DNA of 64,000 nt from Mangrovimonas xylaniphaga (lineage in GTDB: Bacteria > Bacteroidota > Bacteroidia > Flavobacteriales > Flavobacteriaceae), in NCBI RefSeq assembly GCF_001280435.1, contig NZ_LBIP01000013.1, positions 1,240,001 to 1,304,000 of the forward strand. Direction: 5' to 3'. The notes beneath the pieces are model-generated. The model did not search any database. It was not told where the DNA came from and saw only the letters and a list, made by a program, of their open reading frames with translations. Shown here one piece after another: positions 46,591 through 54,884 of this stretch. A program made the position numbers and the translations under genes. Numbering within the stretch: position 1 is the stretch's first letter; each line of letters begins with the position of its first letter.

Positions 46591-46659
46591 GTTTCCTTGG
46601 AGGATTCTTCGTAAAAGCCTTGTTTTACAAGTAAAACTCGAAGAATCCTCCAAGGAAAC
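46591..46659. repeat. Long perfect inverted repeat in the spacer
   Basis: Two 21-base arms are exactly complementary (46591-46611 and 46639-46659). Between them lies a second palindrome TTTTACAAGTAAAA. The outer arms begin with GTTTCCTTGG and end with TTCG. As RNA this forms a strong stem-loop; there is no T run, so it is not a simple terminator. Confidence 0.85.
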
Positions 46660-46786
46660 CCCTAGAAAGGTATGCTGAGGAGTGGTTCTGTGGAATGGTT
46701 TGGTTGGAAATATGGTTGGTGCTTCAGGGATGGCAGGATTATTATGGCAATAATTTTGACATTTGCACACATTCGTTTCATAGTAT

Positions 46787-46820
46787 GTTCATTTTCTTTG
46801 ATCGTCCAAAGAAAACGAAC
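46787..46820. repeat. Hairpin with GTTC/GAAC arms
   Basis: Arms GTTCATTTTCTTTG and CAAAGAAAACGAAC pair with one mismatch around a six-base loop. It resembles dispersed hairpins that recur between genes in flavobacteria. Confidence 0.7.
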
Positions 46821-46835
46821 CAAAAGAAAAGACGC

Positions 46836-46892
46836 CCTGTCGATAGGCATTTTTGCGGTTCTGTAAGAACCTCAAAAATGCCTATCGACAGG
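46836..46892. repeat. Second perfect inverted repeat in the spacer
   Basis: Two 20-base arms (46836-46855 and 46873-46892) are exact reverse complements, beginning CCTGTCGATAGG. The loop contains a smaller GGTTCT/AGAACC palindrome. Confidence 0.85.
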
Positions 46893-46895
46893 TTC

Positions 46896-46957
46896 TTCCG
46901 CCTGGGGCGGAATAAGGTTAAATAACTTTTAAAAAACCACTTCCGCCATGGGCGGAA
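46896..46957. repeat. Pair of TTCCGCC-N3-GGCGGAA palindromes
   Basis: TTCCGCCTGGGGCGGAA and TTCCGCCATGGGCGGAA occur 28 bases apart and differ only in the three-base centre. Each could be a hairpin or a dimeric protein-binding site. Confidence 0.75.
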
Positions 46958-46962
46958 CACGG

Positions 46963-47070
46963 CGGTCTGCAGAAATAGTGAACGAAGAGCGGAAGTGCAA
47001 CGCGCAGCGTTTAGCATGAAGCTTCGGGAGTGAACGGTAACTGTCAAAGACAGTTAATTTCCTCAGACCG
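46963..47070. repeat. Imperfect inverted repeat enclosing a short palindrome
   Basis: CGGTCTGCAGAAAT at the left and ATTTCCTCAGACCG at the right pair with two mismatches. Inside the right end is TAACTGTCAAAGACAGTTA. The interior has no supported ORF. Confidence 0.6.
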
Positions 47071-47084
47071 TCTTGATTTTTTTG

Positions 47085-47112
47085 GTTCGTTTTGCATCAA
47101 GGCAAAATGAAC
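47085..47112. repeat. GTTCGTTTTGC/GCAAAATGAAC hairpin
   Basis: Eleven-base arms with one G-T pair around a six-base loop. It resembles the hairpin about 270 bases earlier in its GTTC/GAAC ends, so the two may be termini of one repeated element. Confidence 0.6.
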
Positions 47113-47142
47113 GCATCAAGTAACGGCCAACCCCGTAAAAAC

Positions 47143-47190
47143 AAAAAAGCCGAACATAAGTTCGGCTTTTTATTGGTCGGGATGACTGGA
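47143..47190 (-). repeat. Distal copy of the tRNA-Pro 3' end plus terminator (direct repeat, attachment-site-like)
   Basis: This 48-base block matches 43 of 48 bases of 48188-48235. Its last 15 bases (47176-47190) are identical to the 3' end of the tRNA-Pro gene, covering the end of the T arm, the acceptor stem and the discriminator. The rest is the hairpin GCCGAAC/GTTCGGC. The two copies lie 1,045 bases apart in the same orientation. Confidence 0.8.
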
Positions 47191-47197
47191 CAAAATA

Positions 47198-47686
47198 TTA
47201 GTTATTTCTAACAAAACTGCCAACGTAAATTCTGTCGTAGGTACTGTGTCTATATAATTGTTCTATTTTCAAATTATCACTATCCAACTGCACAATTTTT
47301 GAATACACCAATTCTTCTCCAGAATTGAGAGTCTGTGTTGCACTAATACCCTCAATTATAACCTCAACCAACTCCTCATTAAATTCAATATACTTTCCTC
47401 TTATAATATATGCACCTGAGAATTGAAATGTATCACTTTCATTAAATTCACAATTGTTACCCGAGTATTTGTGGACATAGTTTGTTTCCCCAAACCATAA
47501 ACTATTCTGTTCTGGACATAAATTGCCATAATACCAATATCCTTCCAACAAGGATTTTTCTATAATGTCCTCATCTGAAGAGGAACATGTAGTACACAAT
47601 AACAGTCCAACCCCTATACACATTAGCTTTAAAATTCCATATCCATATTTCAAAATAAAGCATCGCCTTCTTTTTAAAATACTCAT
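47198..47686 (-). CDS. Unknown lipoprotein in the tRNA-Pro cassette
   Basis: The start MSILKRRRCF leads through a basic stretch to MCIGVGLLLCTTC, a lipobox with downstream serines (SSSDEDI). Earlier in-frame ATGs exist up to 47746. The mature part of about 110 residues has an opening LLEGYWYYGNLCPEQNSLWF, a Cys pair (CPEQ...NNCEF), and beta strands (FQFSGAYIIRGKYIEF, LDSDNLKIEQLY). This is like small lipocalin-like domains of flavobacterial lipoproteins, which is a guess. AT-rich and without recognised relatives. Confidence 0.7.
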   Translation of the reverse strand: MSILKRRRCFILKYGYGILKLMCIGVGLLLCTTCSSSDEDIIEKSLLEGYWYYGNLCPEQNSLWFGETNYVHKYSGNNCEFNESDTFQFSGAYIIRGKYIEFNEELVEVIIEGISATQTLNSGEELVYSKIVQLDSDNLKIEQLYRHSTYDRIYVGSFVRNN

Positions 47687-47764
47687 TATCGATTCCATAT
47701 ATCTCATTTTGTATTCCACAATTACCTTGCCTAAGCGGCAAATCATTACTTTAAAAATTAAACA

Positions 47765-48133
47765 TTATTTAAAAACTACTTTCACCCTTTTATTTAAAAG
47801 ACCTTTCTTATTCTTAATAAAGAATTTCCCTATTGCCTCTTTCGTATTTAAAAACAAGGTGTCCGACTGAGAAATAAGCTCAATTCTAGAAATATTTTGA
47901 GCGTATTCCTGTATTTGCTCTTTTGTCCAAAACCATCCAAACCCATAGATAAATTTCCCTTTACCTGTTGGTGCTACTTCCATAAAAATAGTATCAATGG
48001 TATTTGCCTCATTCCTCTCATAATATTTAAATGTCACACTGCTATTGGTTCTATTAACAATTTCCAATCTTCCTTGAATATCACAACCTAACAAAACTAT
48101 GGCAGCTAATACTATAAAAATGAACATTCTCAT
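47765..48133 (-). CDS. Unknown small lipoprotein in the tRNA-Pro cassette
   Basis: The start MRMFIFIVLAAIVLLGC gives a textbook lipoprotein signal; another ATG eight codons upstream is less fitting. The mature 105 residues are beta-rich (DIQGRLEIVNRTNSSVTFKY, TIFMEVAPTGKGKFIYGFGW, RIELISQSDTLFLN) and end strongly basic (KNKKGLLNKRVKVVFK). No known domain is recognised. It lies about 50 bases downstream of the tRNA terminator and 78 bases before the second lipoprotein gene on the same strand. Confidence 0.7.
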   Translation of the reverse strand: MRMFIFIVLAAIVLLGCDIQGRLEIVNRTNSSVTFKYYERNEANTIDTIFMEVAPTGKGKFIYGFGWFWTKEQIQEYAQNISRIELISQSDTLFLNTKEAIGKFFIKNKKGLLNKRVKVVFK

Positions 48134-48187
48134 ATCATCGCTTATTTTATAAAACATTTAAGAACCAATTACCTCTACACCTCATAA

Positions 48188-48235
48188 AAAAAAGCCGAAC
48201 ATATGTTCGGCTTTCACTTAGTCGGGATGACTGGA
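48188..48235 (-). repeat. Proximal copy of the direct repeat: tRNA-Pro 3' end and its terminator
   Basis: On the minus strand the tRNA 3' end is followed by the hairpin AAGCCGAACATATGTTCGGC and a run of T residues, a good intrinsic terminator for the tRNA. The same arrangement recurs 1,045 bases downstream. Confidence 0.85.
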
Positions 48236-48295
48236 TTCGAACCAGCGACCCCTAGCACCCCATGCTAGTACGCTACCAGGCTGCGCTACATCCCG
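48222..48295 (-). tRNA. tRNA-Pro (anticodon GGG)
   Basis: A 74-base cloverleaf. Acceptor CGGGATG pairs with CATCCCG, discriminator A. D arm GCGC-AGCCTGGTA-GCGT, anticodon stem CTAGC/GCTAG with loop ATGGGGT (anticodon bases at 48259-48261), T arm with TTCGAAT. The CCA end is not encoded. The bacterial proL-like anticodon loop (ATGGGGT) confirms proline. Confidence 0.95.
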
Positions 48296-48421
48296 TTGTG
48301 ACCTGTTGATTTTGAAATCAGCGACCAAAAATAATCAACTGCCCCTTCTCTTCAAAACATAAAATCATCAAAATTTATTACATTTAATAGCGAAACCCTT
48401 GTAACCAATCCTTTGCGGCAT

Positions 48422-50059
48422 ATGAAAACCCTTTATGCAAGCCTCTTTTATTGCCTTTTCCTTACTTGCCATGCCCTATGGGCGCAGGACTATCCCACCA
48501 ACAACGACATCCACAAGCGCCTTCAGGACATTGCCAAATCCAGCAAAAATGCTAACCTAAGTTCCTTGGGAACAACCGAAGGCAACCAAGATATCTGGCT
48601 GTTGACATTGGGAAGCGATAACCAAGACCAAAAACCGGGCATTGTCATAGTAGGTGGTACCGAAGGCCCTCATGTGCTTGGGGTCGAATTGGCCCTTCAG
48701 TTTGCCGAACGCTTATTGGCAGACCATCCAAACGTTTTGGAGCACACCACCTTTTATGTGTTCCCCAACATGTCGCCAGATGCCTATGCACAGTACCACG
48801 CTTCCCTAAAATATGAGCGCTTGGGCAATGCCATAACATCAGACCACGACCGCGATGGCAGCAAGGGCGAAGACCCTTATGAAGATTTGAATGGGGACGG
48901 CCTCATCACCCAAATGCGTGTAAAAAGCGCCTTGGGCACTTACATTCCCGCTGCGGAAGACAACCGCATGTTGGTAAAGGCCGACCGCGCCAAGGGTGAA
49001 GCGGGAACCTATTTGGTCTACACTGAAGGGATTGACAACGACAAGGACCACCAATGGAACGAAGACCCTGCCGAGGGCATTGCCTTCAACAAAACCTTCA
49101 CCTATAAATTCCCCATATTTGAACCCTTTGCAGGTGATTACGCCGTTTCGCAAAAGGAAACCCGCTACTTTATAGACTACCTCTTTACCCAGCCCAACAT
49201 TTATGCCTTTATCTGTTTTGGGCCCGAAAACAACCTGTCTACCCCGCTAGCTTACAACAAGCAGGGCAATGACAAAAAAATTATAAGCTCCATTTTGGAA
49301 GAAGATGCTACCGTGAATAAAATGATATCCGACCTATACAATGCCAATGTGAAGGCGAAGCCTTATAAACAGACCAATCAAGGCACCGGAGGCGATCTGT
49401 TTCAGTGGGCCTATTTTCACTTCGGAAGGTTTAGTTTTAGCACTCCGGCATGGTGGATTCCAGAAATAAAAACCGAAGCTAAAGAGGGCGGGGATTCCAA
49501 AGAGAAAAAAGATAAAGAAGACGTACTACCTTATGAAGTGAACGTCATGAAGTGGGCCGAACAAGAAGGACTCCAGGAACTGTTTGTGCCCTGGCAACCC
49601 ATTGCCCACCCCGACTTCCCTAACCAAACTGTGGAAGTAGGCGGATTAAAACCCTTTGCAACCACAACACCCCCTTTTAGAATGGTGGATAGCATAGCCA
49701 TAAGCCATACCAATTTTATTGTAGAATTTACCAAACTTCAGCCCAAACTGGAATGGCACAATGTACGCACCCAAAAACTGGATGGTGGTTTGGTACGCAT
49801 CACAGCCGACATCTATAACAATGCGCCACTGCCCACCCACTCACAATTGGGTTCAAAATCCAGATGGCTACAAAAGCTAAAGGTAAGCATCAGCAAACCC
49901 CAAGAACAACTGGTAGCGGGCAATCCTACACAGCTTATAGACCATCTTAAGGCCTATGAAAAGAAGACCCTAACCTGGATTGTTAAGGGCTCAGGAAATG
50001 TCACCCTTACAGCGGGGGCCCCACATACAGCATATGCAACCAATGCCTTAAAACTTTAA
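48422..50059 (+). CDS. M14 carboxypeptidase-like secreted protein, probably catalytically inactive
   Basis: The start chosen (MKTLYASLFYCLFLTCH) gives a signal peptide ending LWAQ; an ATG three codons earlier is possible. The 545 residues align along their length with the downstream M14 protein. Where that protein has the zinc motif HSNE, this one has EGPH. The third ligand region reads FICFGPENN instead of TYHNYGG, and the catalytic Glu region reads FSFSTPAWW instead of FCYSNELM. A Ca-type acidic loop (DHDRDGSKGEDPYEDLNGDG) is kept. It is probably a pseudoenzyme or has a changed activity. Confidence 0.85.
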   Translation: MKTLYASLFYCLFLTCHALWAQDYPTNNDIHKRLQDIAKSSKNANLSSLGTTEGNQDIWLLTLGSDNQDQKPGIVIVGGTEGPHVLGVELALQFAERLLADHPNVLEHTTFYVFPNMSPDAYAQYHASLKYERLGNAITSDHDRDGSKGEDPYEDLNGDGLITQMRVKSALGTYIPAAEDNRMLVKADRAKGEAGTYLVYTEGIDNDKDHQWNEDPAEGIAFNKTFTYKFPIFEPFAGDYAVSQKETRYFIDYLFTQPNIYAFICFGPENNLSTPLAYNKQGNDKKIISSILEEDATVNKMISDLYNANVKAKPYKQTNQGTGGDLFQWAYFHFGRFSFSTPAWWIPEIKTEAKEGGDSKEKKDKEDVLPYEVNVMKWAEQEGLQELFVPWQPIAHPDFPNQTVEVGGLKPFATTTPPFRMVDSIAISHTNFIVEFTKLQPKLEWHNVRTQKLDGGLVRITADIYNNAPLPTHSQLGSKSRWLQKLKVSISKPQEQLVAGNPTQLIDHLKAYEKKTLTWIVKGSGNVTLTAGAPHTAYATNALKL

Positions 50060-50062
50060 AAG

Positions 50063-51793
50063 ATGAAGACCATAATTCGTAACACCCTTTGCATTGTTTT
50101 ATGTCTGGCAGCCCTGCAGTATGGGCAAGCACAGGAAAAGTTTTTTAGGGCCATTGGCACGCCCCATAAGCCCAAAGTACAGGTAAGCTGGAACCGTTAC
50201 TATACCTATGAGGGCCTTAGGGACATTATGCAGCAGATAGCACAGGCCTATCCAGATTTGGCAAAACTGCACAGTATTGGCAAGTCCTACCAAGGCAGGG
50301 ACATGTTGATGTTGACCATTTCGGATTTTAAAACAGGTGACCCCGATACAAAACCGGCCATGTATATTGACGGGAACATTCATTCCAACGAAATACAAGG
50401 CGCCGAATTTTCACTCTATACCGCTTGGTACCTCACCGAAATGTTTGGCGAATTGGACTTTATCAACCAACTGCTCAAGGACAAAACCTTTTACATCATC
50501 CCAACCATCAACCCCGACGCAAGGAATAACTTCATGAATGAACCCAACACACCACATTCGCCCCGCTCAGGAATGATTGTGTTGGACAATGATTTGGACG
50601 GACAAGCGGGAGAGGATGGTTATGACGATCTCAATGGCGACAACCACATTACTATTATGATTCGCAAATCGCCCGATGGCAATTATATTAAAGACCCTCT
50701 CAATCCAAAACACCTGATAAAGGTAGCACCCGAGCAACGCGGGGAATACGAATTTCTAGGCTATGAGGGCCTAGATAACGACGGCGATGGCGATGTTAAC
50801 GAAGATGGCATTGGCTATTACGACCCGAACAGGGATTGGGGCTGGAACTGGCAACCAGACTATATACAACGGGGTGCCTACAAGTATCCTTTCAGCCTTC
50901 CTGAAAGCCGCAGTATTATGGAATTTGTCATGGCCCATCCCAATATTGCCGGGGCACAGACCTACCACAACTATGGTGGTATGATTTTAAGGGGCCCAGG
51001 AGCCGAAGAAGATTTGGATACCTATAAAAAATCGGACGTAAAAATATACGATGCCATAGCCCATAAAGGCGAGGAAATCATTACCGGTTATAAATATCTA
51101 GTGGTATACAAAGACCTTTACTCTGTATTTGGAGGTGAGTTAGATTGGTTTTACGGTGGCAGGGGGATCTTCTGCTATTCCAACGAGCTTATGAACTCTT
51201 ACTTATATTTCCATAAAAACGAAGGTCGCGGTAACCGAGAGGAAGAATTAAAAGTGGACCAATATTTAACTTTCGGGGATGCCTTTGTAGAGTGGAAAGA
51301 ATACCAACACCCCCAATATGGCACCATAGAAATTGGCGGTTTTAAAAAGAACTTTGGCAGGGCACACCCAGGTTTCCTAATGGAACAGGATGCCCATAGG
51401 AATATGGCCTTCACCATTTACCATGCTTATCACACCCCTAAATTAAGTGTGACGGACGTGGCTGAAAAAAGTTTAGGCAATGGTTTAAGGGAAATTACCG
51501 CCACTATATATAACGAGCGCCTCATCCCTACCCACTCTAGCCAAGACTTAAAATATAATATTGAACGCCCAGATTGGGTAAGTATTGATAAGGTAAACGT
51601 GGTGGCCGGTATGGTTGTGGACGACCAAGATTTCAACAAGGTCACCGAGCAAGTAGAGCATCCGGAAAAAATCAAGGTAAGCAACATCCCAGGAATGGAA
51701 ACCGTTAAAGTACGTTGGATTGTTTCCGGCAACGGCAACTACCGTATTAATGTTAATTCTGCCAAAGGAGGCCTTGCTGAGTGGGTCCCGTAG
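50063..51793 (+). CDS. Secreted M14 zinc carboxypeptidase
   Basis: 576 residues with a signal peptide ending GQAQ. Zinc ligands H107 and E110 (GNIHSNE) and H302 (QTYHNYGG), substrate-binding NRDWGW (R257) and the probable catalytic E375 (FCYSNELM) are present. Acidic repeats (DNDLDGQAGEDGYDDLNGD, DNDGDGDVNEDG) look like calcium sites. It should remove C-terminal residues or act on peptides outside the cytoplasm. The C-terminal 150 residues form a beta-sandwich-like extension. It begins four bases after the degenerate paralogue, so both are made together. Confidence 0.92.
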   Translation: MKTIIRNTLCIVLCLAALQYGQAQEKFFRAIGTPHKPKVQVSWNRYYTYEGLRDIMQQIAQAYPDLAKLHSIGKSYQGRDMLMLTISDFKTGDPDTKPAMYIDGNIHSNEIQGAEFSLYTAWYLTEMFGELDFINQLLKDKTFYIIPTINPDARNNFMNEPNTPHSPRSGMIVLDNDLDGQAGEDGYDDLNGDNHITIMIRKSPDGNYIKDPLNPKHLIKVAPEQRGEYEFLGYEGLDNDGDGDVNEDGIGYYDPNRDWGWNWQPDYIQRGAYKYPFSLPESRSIMEFVMAHPNIAGAQTYHNYGGMILRGPGAEEDLDTYKKSDVKIYDAIAHKGEEIITGYKYLVVYKDLYSVFGGELDWFYGGRGIFCYSNELMNSYLYFHKNEGRGNREEELKVDQYLTFGDAFVEWKEYQHPQYGTIEIGGFKKNFGRAHPGFLMEQDAHRNMAFTIYHAYHTPKLSVTDVAEKSLGNGLREITATIYNERLIPTHSSQDLKYNIERPDWVSIDKVNVVAGMVVDDQDFNKVTEQVEHPEKIKVSNIPGMETVKVRWIVSGNGNYRINVNSAKGGLAEWVP

Positions 51794-51850
51794 TCCCATT
51801 CCAAAGTGCCTTCGACAACCTCAGCTACAAAGCACATTACACGTCATAAA

Positions 51851-51875
51851 AAAAGCCACTGCAAGGGTGGCTTTT
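51851..51875. terminator. Bidirectional terminator after the M14 pair
   Basis: AAAAGCCAC/GTGGCTTTT stem with a seven-base loop; A run upstream, short T run downstream. It separates the M14 operon from the converging gene. Confidence 0.75.
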
Positions 51876-51889
51876 CAATATGATAAGGT

Positions 51890-53551
51890 TTACATAGCGC
51901 CTTCTGAAGCGATATACATACGCCCCAACTTATCCTGCGACTTTCTTGAAGAATAGATAATATATTCTGTTGGGCTCTTTCTATAGAACACCCCTGGTCT
52001 AAAGATCAATTGGTCCTTTTGGTATTCAGCTGAATCGATACGCGTAATCTCTCCTGTTTCACGATCGAACTTAAAGGCTGTAGGGATGGCTTTGTTATAG
52101 TTCCCCAAAGCTTTGATTTCGTCAATATCGGTTACCCCAATATTTTTTTCATTGTCGTTAAATACAAGGGTCAACTCATCGTTTTCATAGATTGGCATAG
52201 CCCCCAAATATTCTGGGCCTTTCCCCAAAACCGTCAATGGAATTTCTATGGAAACAGTTACCGATAAATTTCCTGTTGAGATAACGGCAAATGGATTAAA
52301 TGAAAGCTCACTAACACTTACCTTCTGTTTTTTGGCCGCTACATTGGTCCAAGCTACAGAACCATCGGGATTGATAGAGGTCACGATAATCTCGTTTTGG
52401 ATATAGGTAATAGGCTGTACCGCCAAAGGGCCGATACCAGATTTTTCGTGAAAAATCATTAAACGGTATTCTGAAAGCATGATCAAACCACCATCTTCCT
52501 TTTCCATAAACCCGTAAGGCAAATATAAAGGTTGCACATCCTTGTCCTTTTTGGCCTTGCGTTCCCCAAGAAGCTTTACTTTGGTTTCGTAATCAAACTC
52601 GGTAAATTTTGTACCGGTCACGGCATCGGTATTTCCGTCAACATTTACGGCATATACCCCCTCCAACTCTCTTTCGGCTTTTCCTTTCTTATCCACATTA
52701 GAATAAAAACCAACCATATGGATTTGGTTCTTGTTATTGGCCATCATTTGGCAGTTGATAATTTCCTTGTTTGGCAGGTCGATGTTTACCACTTCCTTTT
52801 GGTAGCCGTTGGCACTTTTAAAAGTATGCAATTGCAATTTCTCAATATTCGTCTTCGCCTTTTTATCTCTATAACTCTCGTTGATCACTAAGAATACATC
52901 GTTGTACACGTTCACATCCCAAGAAGCCAAGGTAAATTCCAAATCCTTTCTATCTGTAAAAGGCACTTTTTCAAGATTAGACATGACAATATTCATGTTT
53001 TCGTCTACAAATTTTACCTCATATTGGATCACTTCTTCCTTGTCGAACAACGAAGCGTGCATCATCAAATAGTGATCTCCATTTGGCGTAGAAGAAAAAT
53101 AGAAAGCCCCGCGCTCTTTGTTTTTGGTTACTTGGGTGTTGAAAAGTTTGACTCTCTTGTCGCTCAACGTTCCGTCTTCATTCACTTGAACCGCCAACAG
53201 GTTGGCCTCTTTGTTCTTTTTGTCGTACACGCTACCAATGATGTAGATCTTGTCATTCATCACCACCATTTGCTCAAATTGAGGCTCCTTATCGATAAAA
53301 TCGGGCATCTCGATTTCATTAACAGAAATCAAGGACATATCCTCTGATTTGAACACTTTAATGAAGTAGTTTTTGCCTTTAGTAGCCAAGGTGTAAATCT
53401 TGTTGTTGGTTTCGCCTGCAATCTTTACAATCTTTTCCTTGTCTTGCTCAATCTCTTGGCCATGGGTAATACTAATAGGTCCAAAAGTGCCTTGAGCACT
53501 CATTACCAATGATGCAAACATCACTAGTAAAAATGTTAATTTGTTGGTCAT
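51890..53551 (-). CDS. Secreted propeller-like protein of unknown function
   Basis: 553 residues with a signal peptide (ends LVMSAQ). The rest is a series of beta-strand units such as NKIYTLATKGKNYFIKVF, NDKIYIIGSVYDKKNKEANL, NDVFLVINESYRDKKAKTN and NKNQIHMVGFYSNVDKKGK. They recur every 45-55 residues, as in a beta-propeller. There are no catalytic motifs or C-terminal sorting domain. Such exported proteins are widespread in flavobacteria and unnamed; a scaffold or ligand-binding role is a guess. It is monocistronic with a near-perfect promoter. Confidence 0.85.
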   Translation of the reverse strand: MTNKLTFLLVMFASLVMSAQGTFGPISITHGQEIEQDKEKIVKIAGETNNKIYTLATKGKNYFIKVFKSEDMSLISVNEIEMPDFIDKEPQFEQMVVMNDKIYIIGSVYDKKNKEANLLAVQVNEDGTLSDKRVKLFNTQVTKNKERGAFYFSSTPNGDHYLMMHASLFDKEEVIQYEVKFVDENMNIVMSNLEKVPFTDRKDLEFTLASWDVNVYNDVFLVINESYRDKKAKTNIEKLQLHTFKSANGYQKEVVNIDLPNKEIINCQMMANNKNQIHMVGFYSNVDKKGKAERELEGVYAVNVDGNTDAVTGTKFTEFDYETKVKLLGERKAKKDKDVQPLYLPYGFMEKEDGGLIMLSEYRLMIFHEKSGIGPLAVQPITYIQNEIIVTSINPDGSVAWTNVAAKKQKVSVSELSFNPFAVISTGNLSVTVSIEIPLTVLGKGPEYLGAMPIYENDELTLVFNDNEKNIGVTDIDEIKALGNYNKAIPTAFKFDRETGEITRIDSAEYQKDQLIFRPGVFYRKSPTEYIIYSSRKSQDKLGRMYIASEGAM

Positions 53552-53589
53552 TTAGTTTGAAATTGGTTAAAATAATTTTTAAAAAAGTG

Positions 53590-53620
53590 CCAAATATAGA
53601 ACAATCCCCTTTTCTCACAA
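53590..53620 (-). promoter_or_regulatory. Promoter of the secreted propeller-like protein gene
   Basis: Minus strand TTTG, 19-base spacer, TATATTTG, an exact match to the Bacteroidota consensus. The predicted leader is about 35 bases. Confidence 0.7.
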
Positions 53621-53920
53621 ATTGTAAGACAAGAGCCAAGAACTGTGAAAAAAGCGCCTATTTTGAAACTTAAAAAGCAGATTGAACCATATAGCTGACT
53701 GACAACTAGAATCCTACAAATCCATAACACGTACAGACATTCCCTTTCAAAAGAACATCCCAAAAACCAACTGTTGCTATTTTTTTCCGAGTAATTTCAG
53801 GACATACTGTCCTCATAACCAAAATCTAACTATGAAGGCACACTACTTAATTTGCCAAAAACCTATAAAAAATGATTTTTATTAAAATCCAAAGGAATAA
53901 AACGACAAGTAAAAGGTATC
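53621..53920. other. Intergenic stretch without a recognisable gene
   Basis: About 300 bases between the promoter above and the 3' end of the MpaB-type oxygenase gene. Short frames here lack family features or good composition. I see no strong hairpin. Confidence 0.6.
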
Positions 53921-54691
53921 TCAAGCCACCCCCGCCCAAGAATCCATAGCGCTAATTTGCGCCTTATAAGCTTTAGGGAGCAATACACTCTTGATAAGCC
54001 CATCTAGATGTAGATGTCTACTGAGTTGGTATATAGGCACTGCAGGTCTTAACCAAGCAATATCCCTGAAGCCTAATAACTGTTTCACCTGAGTAGGCAC
54101 TACCAACTTTTGGGCTTCCAACAAAACTTGATATCTGAAATTGCCCAAGTGTTTGCGGTACTGCATAAACAGATCCTTAGTGTAGCTACTTTGTTGTAGA
54201 TCGTTTTTTAAATGTTCTTCCCGCACGGGCAACCAAGCCTTATAATTGGGCGGCAGTTCCTTAAGCCCCATACACAGGCCTACCCTATAAAATACGTTAT
54301 ACACCTCTTCCTGTTCCTCGGGTGTTAAGGGCCGCTCCAACAGCTCATAGGCCGCAATAGAATAATAGATGAGCATAAACAGCACATCCCGATAGGCCCA
54401 ATCTGGAATAGTATCGCCACGGCTTTGCTCCACCGCTGTGTGGATGTTCCTCATGGTATCAATAGCACGGTGTGCCTCAGGCGTTGAAGAAAACACAATG
54501 TTACGGGCATAGGCCACCGTAGAAAACAACCGCCCCAAAGGGTCCTGTGGCAACTTCCCCGTAAAGTACAGCCAATCCACCGCCTTGTTCAAGGCAAACT
54601 CAGCAGAGGCTCCCGCAAAAATAAATAGTATGGTATCGCTCTTGCCCCAGATACGCCGCACCACCGATGCTTTTGAAACGAAATAGTCCAT
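53921..54691 (-). CDS. MpaB/DUF2236-type oxygenase
   Basis: 256 residues, soluble. Family marks are VRRIWGKSDTILFIFAGASA near the N-terminus, DPLGRLFSTVAYARNIVF, HRAIDTMRNIHTAVEQ and the C-terminal GLIKSVLLPKAYKAQI. This family includes rubber oxygenase (Lcp)-like and MpaB-type heme enzymes, where conserved Arg and His residues near this region serve heme. Substrate is not deducible. It is a single gene with no partner. Confidence 0.88.
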   Translation of the reverse strand: MDYFVSKASVVRRIWGKSDTILFIFAGASAEFALNKAVDWLYFTGKLPQDPLGRLFSTVAYARNIVFSSTPEAHRAIDTMRNIHTAVEQSRGDTIPDWAYRDVLFMLIYYSIAAYELLERPLTPEEQEEVYNVFYRVGLCMGLKELPPNYKAWLPVREEHLKNDLQQSSYTKDLFMQYRKHLGNFRYQVLLEAQKLVVPTQVKQLLGFRDIAWLRPAVPIYQLSRHLHLDGLIKSVLLPKAYKAQISAMDSWAGVA

Positions 54692-54884
54692 AGCCTTGTG
54701 TTGAGACTCTAAGGTACGGAATATTGGAAAGAGAATTGGATAACAAGCAAGTCCAAAAAGTAAGAAACCCCATCTAAACAGCTCACTTAAATTCCATCAG
54801 AAGCCAAAAATTAAGAAATAGCGCCTCAGGATGCCAATGATTTCAAACACCTCAAAAGAGCTTTCAGTCTTAAACCCTGCAGCG

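Larger units (their letters stand above)
47176..48220. mobile_element. Putative 1,045-base integrated cassette at tRNA-Pro
   Basis: The unit is bounded by direct repeats of the tRNA-Pro 3' end, the usual target of tyrosine recombinases. It carries only two small lipoprotein genes and no integrase, so if mobile it would need one in trans, or it may be a remnant after deletion. An alternative is decay of a duplicated tRNA gene. Confidence 0.45.

Noticed and set aside
46591-46957. CRISPR array
   Set aside because: The repeats are inverted pairs of different sequence, not regularly spaced direct repeats, and no cas genes are present.
46778-47047. 89-codon minus-strand frame in the palindrome-rich spacer
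   Set aside because: It runs through the palindromes, is rich in Arg, Phe and Trp without any domain pattern, and overlaps repeats rather than coding-like sequence.
45203-48300. Insertion sequence or prophage
   Set aside because: No transposase, integrase or phage structural gene was found in any frame; only the tRNA-end repeat and palindromes point to mobility.
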